The notes below the pieces were generated by a model. It searched no databases. It was not told the origin of the DNA and saw only the letters and a program-made list of their open reading frames with translations. From Flavobacterium anhuiense (GTDB lineage: Bacteria; Bacteroidota; Bacteroidia; Flavobacteriales; Flavobacteriaceae), in NCBI RefSeq assembly GCF_900101855.1, contig NZ_FMVC01000003.1, positions 580,902-644,901 on the forward strand: 64,000 nt of DNA, read 5' to 3'. This document shows, in pieces, positions 8,384-17,046 of the stretch (positions are counted from its first letter, which is position 1; each line of letters opens with the position of its first letter). The position numbers were made by a program, and so were the translations under genes.

Positions 8384-9838
8384 ATGAAAAGAAGTTTCTT
8401 CTTGCTCTTTCTTTCGGCAATTACCTCTTTAGGCATTGCTCAAAGTAAAAACTCAAACTCTAAACCCAATATCATTATCATTAACATGGATGATATGGGT
8501 TATGGCGACACAGAACCATACGGAATGACGGGAGTTAATACTCCGCATTTCAATCAAATTGCCGAAGAAGGCATGCGTTTAACCAATTTTAATGCTGGAC
8601 AAGCTATTTGTACAGCTTCTCGAGCTGCCTTACTAACAGGCTGTTATCCTAATAGAATTGGTATGTCGGGCGTATTGCTTCCAGGAGCTAAACACGCTTT
8701 GAATCCGAATGAAGAAACGATTGCATCGCTTTTAAAGAAAAACGGTTACAAAACTGCCAATTATGGCAAATGGCATTTAGGTAATGTATTGCCTTACTGG
8801 CCTACCAATTATGGTTTTGATGAATTTTTCGGGATTCCATATTCGCACGATGTATGGCCAATTGATTATGACGGCTACTCAAAAGTTACCGATTCTAAAG
8901 ATATGCGTTCGAGCTTTCCTCCGCTTCCTTTAATCAGTAATACAACCGTTATTGACACGATTGAAAACATCAAAGATGCTTCAAAACTAACCACGCTTTT
9001 TACCGAAAAAGCTATTGGTTTTATCAAAAAAAACAAAAAAGATCTTTTCTTTTTATATCTTACTCATCCTCTGCCTCACGCTCCTTTGGCGGTTTCAGAC
9101 AAATTTAAAGGCAAAAGCGATTTAGGCCTTTTTGGTGATGTTATTATGGAACTGGATTGGTCTATTGGCGAAATTATAAATGCGCTAGATAAAGAAGGAA
9201 TTGCTAAAAACACCGTTTTAATCATCACCAGCGACAATGGGCCTTGGCTTGTTTTTGGTGATAATGCAGGTTCTTCGGGAGGTTTTAGAGAAGGAAAATC
9301 TACCACTTGGGAAGGCGGCACAAGAGTTCCTTTCCTGATTCGTTGGCCTGGCAAAATAAAAGGCGGTTCTGTAAACAGTTCGCTTATGACCAATATGGAT
9401 TTATTACCTACAATTGCCACAATAACAGGAGCTTCTTTACCTAAAAATCAAATTGACGGTTTAAATTTTCTTCCTGTCTTAACTGGAAAAACAGCTTCTG
9501 GTCCGAGAGAAATTTTTTATTATTATTTTGGAGTTGGAAGCAATAATCTAGAAGCTATTCGCTACAAACACTGGAAATTGGTTTTTCCGCACAAAGGCAT
9601 AACCTACAACAAAAAGCTACAAGGAAAAGATGGATATCGCGGTGAAGGTGCGTCTGCAGAATTTCCTATGGCACTTTACGATTTAGCGCACGATCCGGGA
9701 GAAGTGCGTGATGTGCAGCAATTATATCCCGAAATTGTAGCCGAAATTCAGAAAATTGCAGATACTGCAAGAGAAGATCTTGGTGATGATTTAAATCAAA
9801 AGGTTGGAAAAAATATTAGAAAACCTGCTACATATTAA
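8384..9838 (+). CDS. Periplasmic formylglycine-dependent sulfatase (arylsulfatase family)
   Basis: 484 residues with a signal peptide to about residue 20 (GIAQ-SK). The sulfatase core is complete: metal ligands Asp36-Asp37 in NMDDMGYGD, and the active-site motif CTASR (Cys76 to formylglycine, Ala in place of the commoner Pro). GKWHLG follows with Lys129 and His131, and the second metal-binding block ITSDNG has Asp284 and Asn285. The enzyme should hydrolyse sulfate esters in the periplasm, probably from a sulfated glycan, after activation of Cys76 by an anaerobic-type maturase. No maturase gene is in the window. It has its own promoter-like sequence and a terminator, but the neighbouring SusCD locus suggests a common sulfated substrate. 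The exact substrate is not readable. Confidence 0.95.
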   Translation: MKRSFFLLFLSAITSLGIAQSKNSNSKPNIIIINMDDMGYGDTEPYGMTGVNTPHFNQIAEEGMRLTNFNAGQAICTASRAALLTGCYPNRIGMSGVLLPGAKHALNPNEETIASLLKKNGYKTANYGKWHLGNVLPYWPTNYGFDEFFGIPYSHDVWPIDYDGYSKVTDSKDMRSSFPPLPLISNTTVIDTIENIKDASKLTTLFTEKAIGFIKKNKKDLFFLYLTHPLPHAPLAVSDKFKGKSDLGLFGDVIMELDWSIGEIINALDKEGIAKNTVLIITSDNGPWLVFGDNAGSSGGFREGKSTTWEGGTRVPFLIRWPGKIKGGSVNSSLMTNMDLLPTIATITGASLPKNQIDGLNFLPVLTGKTASGPREIFYYYFGVGSNNLEAIRYKHWKLVFPHKGITYNKKLQGKDGYRGEGASAEFPMALYDLAHDPGEVRDVQQLYPEIVAEIQKIADTAREDLGDDLNQKVGKNIRKPATY

Positions 9839-9846
9839 AATATAAG

Positions 9847-9870
9847 AGCCCGACCACAATCGGGCTTTTT
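9847..9870 (+). terminator. Rho-independent terminator after the sulfatase gene
   Basis: A perfect 7-bp stem AGCCCGA / TCGGGCT with a 6-base loop, followed by five T. Confidence 0.85.
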
Positions 9871-10102
9871 AATTGAAAAATCAATTATAAGATGAAAGTT
9901 TTTTCGATAATCTTACAACAATTGGTATCTATCTTTTTGTAGCTTTATAGATTATTTAAAAATGCCATTAAGCGCCAATCCATAATTTTTTACTATCTTT
10001 TTATTGATACATAAAATACCTCTTCAACCTTGAAATTATTGGCATTTCTTAAATTTGACTAGAACTCAAAAGAAGCTTTTTCTTTTATAAAAATTTACTG
10101 CC

Positions 10103-10753
10103 ATGAGAATAGATCAGATACAAATTAAAACAAACGATATTCAAAAAACGAAAGCATTTTATCAGAACATTTTTGGACTTTTCATTCTAGAAAATGATCA
10201 AAAATCGATAACATTTCAAGCAGGAACTTCTATTTTAAAATTTGTTGAAGATTCAGATTTTAATTCCATATATCATTTTGCTTTCAATATTCCCGAAAAC
10301 CAACTTGAAGAAGCTATTCAATGGTGCAAGGACAAAGTTGATTTAATTGTTCTGGAAGATAAAAGCGTCGTTACCAATTTCGAAAATTGGAATGCACATT
10401 CTATATATTTCTTCGATCACAACGGAAATTTACTCGAATTCATTGCTCGACATGACCTTAATAATGAACAAGTTGGCGAGTTTAATTCTGCTTCGATTTT
10501 AAACATAAGCGAAATCGGAATTGTTACGGAAAGTCCATTACAATTAGGAAATCAGTTAATCGAAGAACACGGATTGCATTTCTTTTCTCAAAATACAAAT
10601 ACCGATAAATTTGCTGCAATTGGCGATCATGAAGGTTTATTGATTCTGGTACAGCCTACTAGAAATTGGTATCCAACTCAAATTCCTTCTGAAAGTAATC
10701 CGGTGAAAATAACTTTGGAAAATAATGACAACATAATTGAATTGTTTTTTTAA
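10103..10753 (+). CDS. VOC (glyoxalase/bleomycin-resistance) family protein
   Basis: 216 residues. The N-terminal half carries a vicinal-oxygen-chelate module: MRIDQIQIKTNDIQKTKAFY at the first strand and helix, and SIYFFDHNGNLLEFIAR near residue 115, the usual position of the last metal ligand (Glu). The second half (about 130-216) repeats the fold more weakly, with LNISEIGIVTESPLQLGNQL. Such proteins bind a metal and act as lyases, isomerases, dioxygenases or drug-binding proteins. The substrate cannot be deduced. The gene stands alone between an AT-rich spacer and a TPR protein gene, 62 bases apart and in the same direction. Confidence 0.85.
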   Translation: MRIDQIQIKTNDIQKTKAFYQNIFGLFILENDQKSITFQAGTSILKFVEDSDFNSIYHFAFNIPENQLEEAIQWCKDKVDLIVLEDKSVVTNFENWNAHSIYFFDHNGNLLEFIARHDLNNEQVGEFNSASILNISEIGIVTESPLQLGNQLIEEHGLHFFSQNTNTDKFAAIGDHEGLLILVQPTRNWYPTQIPSESNPVKITLENNDNIIELFF

Positions 10754-10815
10754 AACACTTTGTTTCAAACATATAAAAATATAATTTGTATTTTCATCTT
10801 TCAAAAAGCTGAAAA

Positions 10816-12099
10816 ATGATTTTAAAATATCTGAAACCATTTGGACTTGTCTTGCTGTTATTTAGTTTTTATACTTCTAAAGGACAAAACAATCTGAGTA
10901 ACGAAGCTTTGCTTGCAGAAGCTTCGTTATTGCATCTTCAAAAAGATTATAAAAATGCTATTCTGAAACTGGAGAAAGCATTTTCAATCCAAAAGCCAGA
11001 TGCTTTGAATGCCTACAAAGCGGCTGGAATGTATTCGCTTGACGAAAATAAAACTAAAGCTTTACAGTATTTAAACTTATCGCTAGATAAAGGCTGGACA
11101 GAAGCCGATCAATTACTGATCGATCCATATTTTGATTTCATTAGAAATAATTATTCTGAAGAATGGAAAATCATTGTGCAAAAAGCGCATTTAAAAGAAC
11201 AAGAATATGAAAAGACACTGAAACTGCCAGAACTTCGAAAACAAATTAACGCAATGGGAATTGAAGACCAGAAAGTCAGGTATTCTAAAATTCAAACTTC
11301 AGATCCCGAAAAATTGAATGCTTTACAGCAGAAAATTAACGAACTGGATTATAAAAATCTTTCTACGGCAAAAGAGATTCTAAGAAGCAACGGCTGGCCA
11401 AAAATATCTCAAATAGGAAAAGATGGCGCTCATAATTTCTGGCTTATTGTCCAGCACTCAGATCAAGATATTTTGTTCCAAAAAAAGGCTTTGGAAGAAA
11501 TGGAAAAATTAAAAGGGACAAAAGAACTTGAAATTGAAAATTATGCATTTTTGTATGACAGAGTTCAATGCAATTTAAATTACAAACAAGTTTACGGAAC
11601 ACAAGTAAATTGGACGCAAAATGGAGAAGCTTCGAGTTTTCGAAGTATCATCAAAGAAAATGAAACCGATAAAAGAAGAGCCTCTTTAGAACTTCTTCCT
11701 TTAAGAATTTATGCTTTGAATTATGGTTTTAAATACATTCTTCCAACAGCAGCAATTGCTTCAAAAAAGGATCAAAAAGACAAAGAAGATACTTTAAGTC
11801 TCATCAACTCCGCTAAAAAATATTATGAATCAAAAGAATTTCAGAATGTCTATGAAAATTATAATAACGCTTCAATGATTTTAGGAGGAATGACTAGCGC
11901 TCAAAATTTTGAAGCAGCAGAACTTTTTGCGAAAATTTACAATCAAACGAACGAAGAGCAATATCGAAGTATTGCTTTAGATTTTTTAAGTTTAAACCAT
12001 CTTAGAGGCGATTTAAACTTAAAATCATTATTGTCGAATGCTGCATTTCAAAAATTCTATTCTGAAAATAGATGGAAAGATATTGTCGGCAGTTTATAA
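10816..12099 (+). CDS. Secreted TPR-repeat protein, function unknown
   Basis: 427 residues with a signal peptide (MILKYLKPFGLVLLLF, cleavage near SKGQ-NN). The mature N-terminus has one or two TPR-like helix pairs (residues about 28-95, EALLAEASLLHLQKDYKNAI and YKAAGMYSLDENKTKALQYL). A middle region (about 170-290, GWPKISQIGKDGAHNFWLIV and LYDRVQCNLN) resembles the C-terminal DUF6624-like module found in many flavobacterial secreted proteins. The last part again looks helical. No catalytic motif is recognised. It ends 4 bases before the convergent P-type ATPase gene. Confidence 0.7.
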   Translation: MILKYLKPFGLVLLLFSFYTSKGQNNLSNEALLAEASLLHLQKDYKNAILKLEKAFSIQKPDALNAYKAAGMYSLDENKTKALQYLNLSLDKGWTEADQLLIDPYFDFIRNNYSEEWKIIVQKAHLKEQEYEKTLKLPELRKQINAMGIEDQKVRYSKIQTSDPEKLNALQQKINELDYKNLSTAKEILRSNGWPKISQIGKDGAHNFWLIVQHSDQDILFQKKALEEMEKLKGTKELEIENYAFLYDRVQCNLNYKQVYGTQVNWTQNGEASSFRSIIKENETDKRRASLELLPLRIYALNYGFKYILPTAAIASKKDQKDKEDTLSLINSAKKYYESKEFQNVYENYNNASMILGGMTSAQNFEAAELFAKIYNQTNEEQYRSIALDFLSLNHLRGDLNLKSLLSNAAFQKFYSENRWKDIVGSL

Positions 12100-12103
12100 T
12101 CTC

Positions 12104-14119
12104 TTAAAACCTCATCCTCTGAATCCTAACCGCATTCAAAATCGCTAAAAGTGCTACTCCCACATCTGCAAAAACAGCTTCCCACATGGTTGCAAGTCCG
12201 CCCGCGCCAAGAATTAAGACAAAAGCTTTAACTACGAATGCCAAAGTAATATTCTGCCAGACAATCTTTTTGGTTTGTTTCCCAATATTGATTGCCATTG
12301 CAATTTTGCTAGGTTTATCATCTTGAATAACCACATCGGCAGTTTCTATTGCAGCATCGCTTCCTAAACCTCCCATCGCAATTCCAACCGTACTTAAAGC
12401 AATTACAGGCGCATCATTGACGCCATCGCCCACAAAGGCAATTGTTTCGTTTTTGGCTTTAATTTCATTGACTTTATTGACTTTATCTTCTGGAAGCAAA
12501 TCACCAAAAGCTTTTGTGATTCCCAATTTATCAGCAACAAATTGAACCACATTGGTTTTATCTCCGCTCAACATGGTCAATTTTACTCCTAAAGATTTTA
12601 GTTTAGAAACCGTTTCTTTAGCATCTGCTTTAATTTCATCTGCAATAGTTAAGTAACCAGCGAATTTACTTTCGTAAGCGATAGCAATTGTCGTATAAAC
12701 GATTGAAGATGGATCAATGTCATACGAAATCGAATATTTATCCAAGAGTTTAAAATTCCCAACAAACAATTCTTTTCCGTTGTGAGTTGCTTTTAGTCCA
12801 TGCCCTGAAATTTCTTCGATTTCTTTTAATTCTACCGAAGAATCAATTGGTCCAACATGATTGTGAATAGCTGTAGCCACGGGATGCGTGCTTCTATTTT
12901 CAAGAGCATTGACTAATCTTAAGATTTCATCTTTATCAAATTCAGGTTTTATGATGACTTCTTGAACTTTAAAAACACCTTCGGTCATAGTTCCTGTTTT
13001 GTCTACCACAACATTCTGAATCGTCGAAATACTGTCAAGGAAATTACTTCCTTTAAACAGAATTCCGTTTCTGCTCGCAGCGCCGATTCCGCCAAAATAT
13101 CCCAACGGAATACTGATAACCAAAGCACAAGGACAGGAAATAACCAAGAAAACCAAAGCTCTGTACAACCAATCAGTAAAAACATAATCATCAACAAAAA
13201 CCATCGGAATCAAACAAATTCCAATGGCGAGAAATACCACAATTGGCGTATAAATTTTCGCAAACTTTCTGATAAACAATTCCGCTGGTGCTTTTTTGGT
13301 TGTGGCATTTTGTACGAGTTCCAGAATTTTAGACAATTTACTGTCGCTGTAAGCGGTTGTTACTTTTACTTCGGCAATCGTATTGCCATTTATCATTCCT
13401 GCCAAAACAGTTTCGCCTTTCTTCTTAGTATCGGGTTTACTTTCTCCCGTTAAAGCAGCTGTATTGAATGAAGCCGAATCAGATAATAATTCGCCATCCA
13501 AACCTAATTTTTCTCCAGCTTTAAGCTGAATAATCGCTCCAATCTGTACCTCTTTAGCTTTTACTTTTACTGCGACATTGTTTTCTAATATGTGAACCTC
13601 ATCGGGACGCTGATCCAGCAGACTTTTAATACTCGATTTTGCTCTGTTAACCGCCATTCCCTGAAAAGTTTCTCCAATCGTATAAAACAGCATAACGGCA
13701 ACACCTTCTGGATATTCTCCGATGGCAAAAGCTCCGATTGTAGCAATGCACATGAGGAAAAACTCAGAGAAAATGTCTCCTTTTACAATACTTTCATAAG
13801 CTTCTTTTAAAACAGGAAGCCCGACTGGAAGATACGCAATTGCATACAACGCAATTCTAACATATCCTGTAAACCAATCTTGCGGAAAATAATTATCTAA
13901 ACCAATTCCGAAAATCAGTAAAATAAAGGATACAATCGAAGGCAAAAATAGTTTAAACCAACTGCCACTTGCATTGTGTTCATGATCATGTCCATCGTGA
14001 TCATGTGCCTCATTATCAGAATGCACGGGTTCATCATGCGAACAGCAGCAGGAAGATTTGGCTTTATTTGTAGCGTTTTTTACTTCTTTATCTTGATGTA
14101 TCATTTTTTTGAGTTTCAT
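12104..14119 (-). CDS. Heavy-metal translocating P1B-type ATPase (Zn/Cd type)
   Basis: 671 residues and all catalytic landmarks: TGES (224-227), the CPC metal motif (Cys329-Pro-Cys331), the phosphorylated Asp373 in DKTGT, the P1B His412-Pro413, and GDGVNDAP near residue 590. The CPC motif and overall type fit export of Zn(II), Cd(II) or Pb(II) across the inner membrane. There is no N-terminal HMA domain. Instead the first 50 residues hold a CCC-SH cluster and a His/Asp-rich tail (HDHDGHDHEH), probably the metal-sensing or loading region. A second ATG at 14104 is possible. It lies downstream of the RND efflux genes but is separated by 260 bases containing a large inverted repeat, so co-transcription is uncertain. 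Confidence 0.95.
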   Translation of the reverse strand: MKLKKMIHQDKEVKNATNKAKSSCCCSHDEPVHSDNEAHDHDGHDHEHNASGSWFKLFLPSIVSFILLIFGIGLDNYFPQDWFTGYVRIALYAIAYLPVGLPVLKEAYESIVKGDIFSEFFLMCIATIGAFAIGEYPEGVAVMLFYTIGETFQGMAVNRAKSSIKSLLDQRPDEVHILENNVAVKVKAKEVQIGAIIQLKAGEKLGLDGELLSDSASFNTAALTGESKPDTKKKGETVLAGMINGNTIAEVKVTTAYSDSKLSKILELVQNATTKKAPAELFIRKFAKIYTPIVVFLAIGICLIPMVFVDDYVFTDWLYRALVFLVISCPCALVISIPLGYFGGIGAASRNGILFKGSNFLDSISTIQNVVVDKTGTMTEGVFKVQEVIIKPEFDKDEILRLVNALENRSTHPVATAIHNHVGPIDSSVELKEIEEISGHGLKATHNGKELFVGNFKLLDKYSISYDIDPSSIVYTTIAIAYESKFAGYLTIADEIKADAKETVSKLKSLGVKLTMLSGDKTNVVQFVADKLGITKAFGDLLPEDKVNKVNEIKAKNETIAFVGDGVNDAPVIALSTVGIAMGGLGSDAAIETADVVIQDDKPSKIAMAINIGKQTKKIVWQNITLAFVVKAFVLILGAGGLATMWEAVFADVGVALLAILNAVRIQRMRF

Positions 14120-14198
14120 GCTTCAGGTTTCATGCTTTGAATGCCTGAAGGTATGTTTAAATAATGTTCTAAATTTAAGCATTTTGTGGGAAAGTTTA

Positions 14199-14373
14199 TT
14201 GCCACAAAGGCACTAAGACGTTAAGTTTTTTTAGTCTGATGGAGTTAATCTCGCAATTCCGATAGCTATCAGGATTGTGAGCAAATTCTACTCCAACAAA
14301 AAACTTAGCCCCTTAGTATCTTAGCAACTTAGCATCTTAAAAAAAACTTTGTGCCTTAGCGTCTTCGTGGCAA
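14199..14373. repeat. Nested inverted-repeat element between czcB-like and ATPase genes
   Basis: The outer arms 14199-14231 and 14341-14373 are complementary at 26 of 33 positions (TTGCCAC...AAGTTTTTT). Inside them is a second imperfect inverted repeat beginning with GGAGT and ending with ACTCC. At its centre lies a diverged copy of the 16-bp palindrome (14258-14273, TCCGATAGCTATCAGG). This fills almost the whole spacer. It could act as a transcript-stabilising or attenuating hairpin. Confidence 0.75.
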
Positions 14374-14379
14374 AACTAG

Positions 14380-15657
14380 CTAGTGGGTGTGCTCTCCTCC
14401 GCCCTTCATGGCAGACAGCAGATAAAATGCGCCTTTTGTGACAATTCTAGCATTGGCCGGAATATCATGTACGAGCTTCACTTCGGTAAAACCCAAATCG
14501 GTTGTTCCCGGCATAACTTCTATTGCTTTAAAATGAATTTCTTTTTCATGAGCTTCTTCCTTTTCTCCTGCTGAATGTTCATGTTTTTCTTCCGCATGCT
14601 CTTCTTCTTCAATGAAGACAAAATACTTATCGGCATTTTTGACAACCGCATCTTTTGGAAGAGCTGGGACAGTGGTGTTTGTAATATTGATATTTGCCGA
14701 AACATACATTCCCGGAATCAGCCCTTTGGCATCAGCAGGATCGATTTTAGCGTGAACAGCGACAGTTTTGCTTTCGTTGGAGAAAGATTTATTGATTCCG
14801 AAAATCTTCCCTTTAATCGATTTATTGGATTGATTCGTTAAGACAAAATCAATGACTTGACCAATCGAAATGGATCCCAAATCTTTCTCATACACATTCA
14901 AATCCAAATGCATCTGACTGTTGTCAACAACTTCAAAAAGCGAAACCCCTGTATTCGCAAAAGCGCCTTTCGCAATATTGATTTTTCCAACAAAACCATT
15001 TATCGGGGAAACAATTGGAACGACAGACGAACTTCCTTTTGTATTCACATGCAAAGCATCAAGTTTATTTTTTGCCGCTTGTGCGCGAGCTCTTTCTGCT
15101 GCTAATTTCGCTTTTACTTCTTGAAAAGTCTTTCTCGGATTCACATTTTCATCACTCAAGGTTTTCTGGCGGTTATATTCTAACTGTAAATATTCAACAT
15201 TGGCAACAGCCGATTGGTAATCTTCCTGCATTCCAATAACTTCCAGATTTTGAATTGTGGCCAATACTTTTCCTTTGTTTACATACGTTCCTTCCAAAAC
15301 AAAAATGTCTTTAACCGTTCCGCCAATCAAAGTCGAAACTTCAGCAGAATTTTGCGGGGGAACCGTCGTATAACCATTTGCTTTAATGACTTTATTTAGG
15401 TTTCGATCTTCCACAAATCCAGTTTCAATTCCCACTGTTTTGTATTGAGAAACTGTTAACGCCACTTCTGTAGTTGATTTTTCTTCTTCCTGTGGTTCTT
15501 CTGTCTTTTTTTCGCTACAACTAATTAAGGTAACCGCAAGGCACGCAATCCCGATAGCTATCGGGAGCAAAGCACGCAAGGAAATTAAACTTTGCGAACT
15601 TTGCGTTAAAATCTTTGCGCTCTTTGCGGTTAAATTATTTTCAGATATATTTTTCAT
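14380..15657 (-). CDS. RND efflux periplasmic adaptor lipoprotein (CzcB/CusB, HlyD family)
   Basis: Up to 425 residues. Membrane-fusion features are visible: a biotinyl-lipoyl-like half (VSTLIGGTVKDIFVLEGTYV), a coiled-coil hairpin (about 125-185, rich in Ala, Glu, Lys and Arg), the second lipoyl half (VVPIVSPINGFVGKI) and the beta-barrel domain. Near the C-terminus is a His/Glu-rich loop (about 343-372, EEEHAEEKHEHS), and the protein ends in GEHTH; both probably bind metal. It links the inner-membrane pump to the outer-membrane channel encoded just upstream. The lipobox is LISC (Cys47). Residues about 9-42 are encoded by a dispersed repeat. A TTG at residue 27 (15579) would give a normal-length lipoprotein signal and may be the true start. 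Confidence 0.9.
   Translation of the reverse strand: MKNISENNLTAKSAKILTQSSQSLISLRALLPIAIGIACLAVTLISCSEKKTEEPQEEEKSTTEVALTVSQYKTVGIETGFVEDRNLNKVIKANGYTTVPPQNSAEVSTLIGGTVKDIFVLEGTYVNKGKVLATIQNLEVIGMQEDYQSAVANVEYLQLEYNRQKTLSDENVNPRKTFQEVKAKLAAERARAQAAKNKLDALHVNTKGSSSVVPIVSPINGFVGKINIAKGAFANTGVSLFEVVDNSQMHLDLNVYEKDLGSISIGQVIDFVLTNQSNKSIKGKIFGINKSFSNESKTVAVHAKIDPADAKGLIPGMYVSANINITNTTVPALPKDAVVKNADKYFVFIEEEEHAEEKHEHSAGEKEEAHEKEIHFKAIEVMPGTTDLGFTEVKLVHDIPANARIVTKGAFYLLSAMKGGGEHTH
15531..15632. repeat. Dispersed inverted repeat inside the czcB-like coding sequence
   Basis: The ends TAACCGCAA and TTGCGGTTA match the spacer repeat family at 36979-37067 and 46529-46865. The element contains a perfect copy of the palindrome CCCGATAGCTATCGGG (15550-15565). 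It is 102 bases long, a multiple of three, and keeps the frame open. On the minus strand the palindrome reads as codons for L-P-I-A-I-G-I, part of the hydrophobic core of the adaptor signal peptide. Confidence 0.75.
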
Positions 15658-15659
15658 TT

Positions 15660-16910
15660 TTAATTGTTTTTGATAGTTGGAAATTGAAGTTCGATGGCAC
15701 TTTGATTATAGCTGTGCGTTGCCTCTGCAAATTGTTTTTTAATATCGATTGCTTGATTTAGAAAGCTTATGTACGACCAATAACTCATATCACCATTAGC
15801 ATAACTTTTTTGAGCCGTTTCAATAATCTGATTAGCGTATTGCAAACCTTCATTTTTATAATAATTTAGGTTCTTCTGCTGTTTTTGAAAGTTGTTCTGC
15901 AATTCTTCTCGTTGCAGATTCAGCATCATTTTGTTTCTATCTAAAGCCAATTGAGACTGCGAAACACTAATTTCTGCTGCTTTTGCTTTAGTAGTATTAA
16001 CACCTCCAAACAACGGAATCTGCAAACCTGCCGTAAATCCCTGAAACAAAGATTCAGTATTTATCGTCTGTGCAAAATATCCTAAACCAACTTTTGGCGT
16101 ACGCAGCGCCTTAAGTGTTCCTGCCTCTTTCTGATATACTGAAATTTGCTGCTGATAAAAATCGGTCATTAGAACTTCTGCTTTTGTATTTTCCTGACTT
16201 TCTATAAAAGTGTATTGCAAAGCGGTATTTGAATCAGGAACTATATTTTCATCTGTCTGAATGAAAAACTGCAATTGTTTCTGATAAATCGCCAAATCGT
16301 ATTCTAACTGTGCTTTCTGGGTTTCAATTTCTTTTACTTTTGCTTTCGCGCTGATGACTTCAATGTTTCCGCTTTCCCCTGTTTTAAAACGCAGTTCAGC
16401 ATTTTTTAGAAATTTTGTATAAATATCATTCAATTCTGAATTGAGTTTCTGTATCGAAATGCCATACAAATATTGATAATACGCCAATGTAACCGCTTTT
16501 TCGATTTCATAAGAAGACAGCGCTTTTCTTTTCTCTGCTAATTTTGCCAATTCTTCCTGCAATTGTCGGTTGGCTTTTGTAATATTTCCTAGAGGAAAAA
16601 ACTGCTGTACCGAAACATTATGGTCAAAATCGACACTATTGAACTGACCGCCCTGATACTGTACTTGCAAAGGATCTGGCTGAAAAGCTGCTTTTTTGAG
16701 AACGGTTTGTTTTTCGATTTCTTTATCGGCAATTTTTAAATCGATGTTGTTTGATTTTGCTAGTTCTATGGCTTTTTCCAGACTTATAGATTGTTGTGCA
16801 AATGCTACTGTAGTTGCCAATAGAAACGCAATTAACCGCAATCCTGGCAACCATCTGAAGCAGAGATTTTTCGATTGATTTTTATATTTTAAATTTTTCA
16901 TTTTTATCAT
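15660..16910 (-). CDS. Outer-membrane efflux channel protein (TolC/CusC-like)
   Basis: 416 residues, with a signal peptide ending near AFA-QQ (about residue 38 from the first ATG; the internal ATG at codon 4 is an equally good start). The body is the coiled-coil OEP fold: ISLEKAIELAKSNNIDLKIA at the start of the first repeat, long Gln/Lys/Glu helices, and LFGGVNTTKAKAAEISVSQSQ opening the second. It should form the outer-membrane duct of the metal efflux pump. It lies 2 bases upstream of the adaptor gene and 136 bases downstream of the pump gene. That second gap holds an inverted repeat. Confidence 0.9.
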   Translation of the reverse strand: MIKMKNLKYKNQSKNLCFRWLPGLRLIAFLLATTVAFAQQSISLEKAIELAKSNNIDLKIADKEIEKQTVLKKAAFQPDPLQVQYQGGQFNSVDFDHNVSVQQFFPLGNITKANRQLQEELAKLAEKRKALSSYEIEKAVTLAYYQYLYGISIQKLNSELNDIYTKFLKNAELRFKTGESGNIEVISAKAKVKEIETQKAQLEYDLAIYQKQLQFFIQTDENIVPDSNTALQYTFIESQENTKAEVLMTDFYQQQISVYQKEAGTLKALRTPKVGLGYFAQTINTESLFQGFTAGLQIPLFGGVNTTKAKAAEISVSQSQLALDRNKMMLNLQREELQNNFQKQQKNLNYYKNEGLQYANQIIETAQKSYANGDMSYWSYISFLNQAIDIKKQFAEATHSYNQSAIELQFPTIKNN

Positions 16911-16926
16911 TTTTGTCTCCCGCAGA

Positions 16927-16990
16927 TCTCGCAGATTAAGCAGATTTTTTCTTTTTAAATTAATCTGCCAGATCTGCTTAATCTGCGAGA
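16927..16990. repeat. Perfect 19-bp inverted repeat between pump and channel genes
   Basis: The arms TCTCGCAGATTAAGCAGAT (16927-16945) and its exact complement (16972-16990) flank a 26-base loop. The same vocabulary (CTCGCAGAT, CAGATT) forms the 23-bp arms of the element at 50368-50455, so both are copies of one dispersed family. In the efflux operon it may lower expression of downstream genes or stabilise the pump part of the mRNA. Confidence 0.85.
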
Positions 16991-17046
16991 AAAATTATTT
17001 TCTACACGTAGCAATAAATTATCTAATTATCAAATTTTCTCATTTA

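Noticed and set aside
12962..13453. 163-residue plus-strand open frame opposite the P-type ATPase gene
   Set aside because: It lies antisense to a complete, motif-rich ATPase gene, its translation is rich in Asn, Ser and Gln with no domain, and it has no promoter or family signal.
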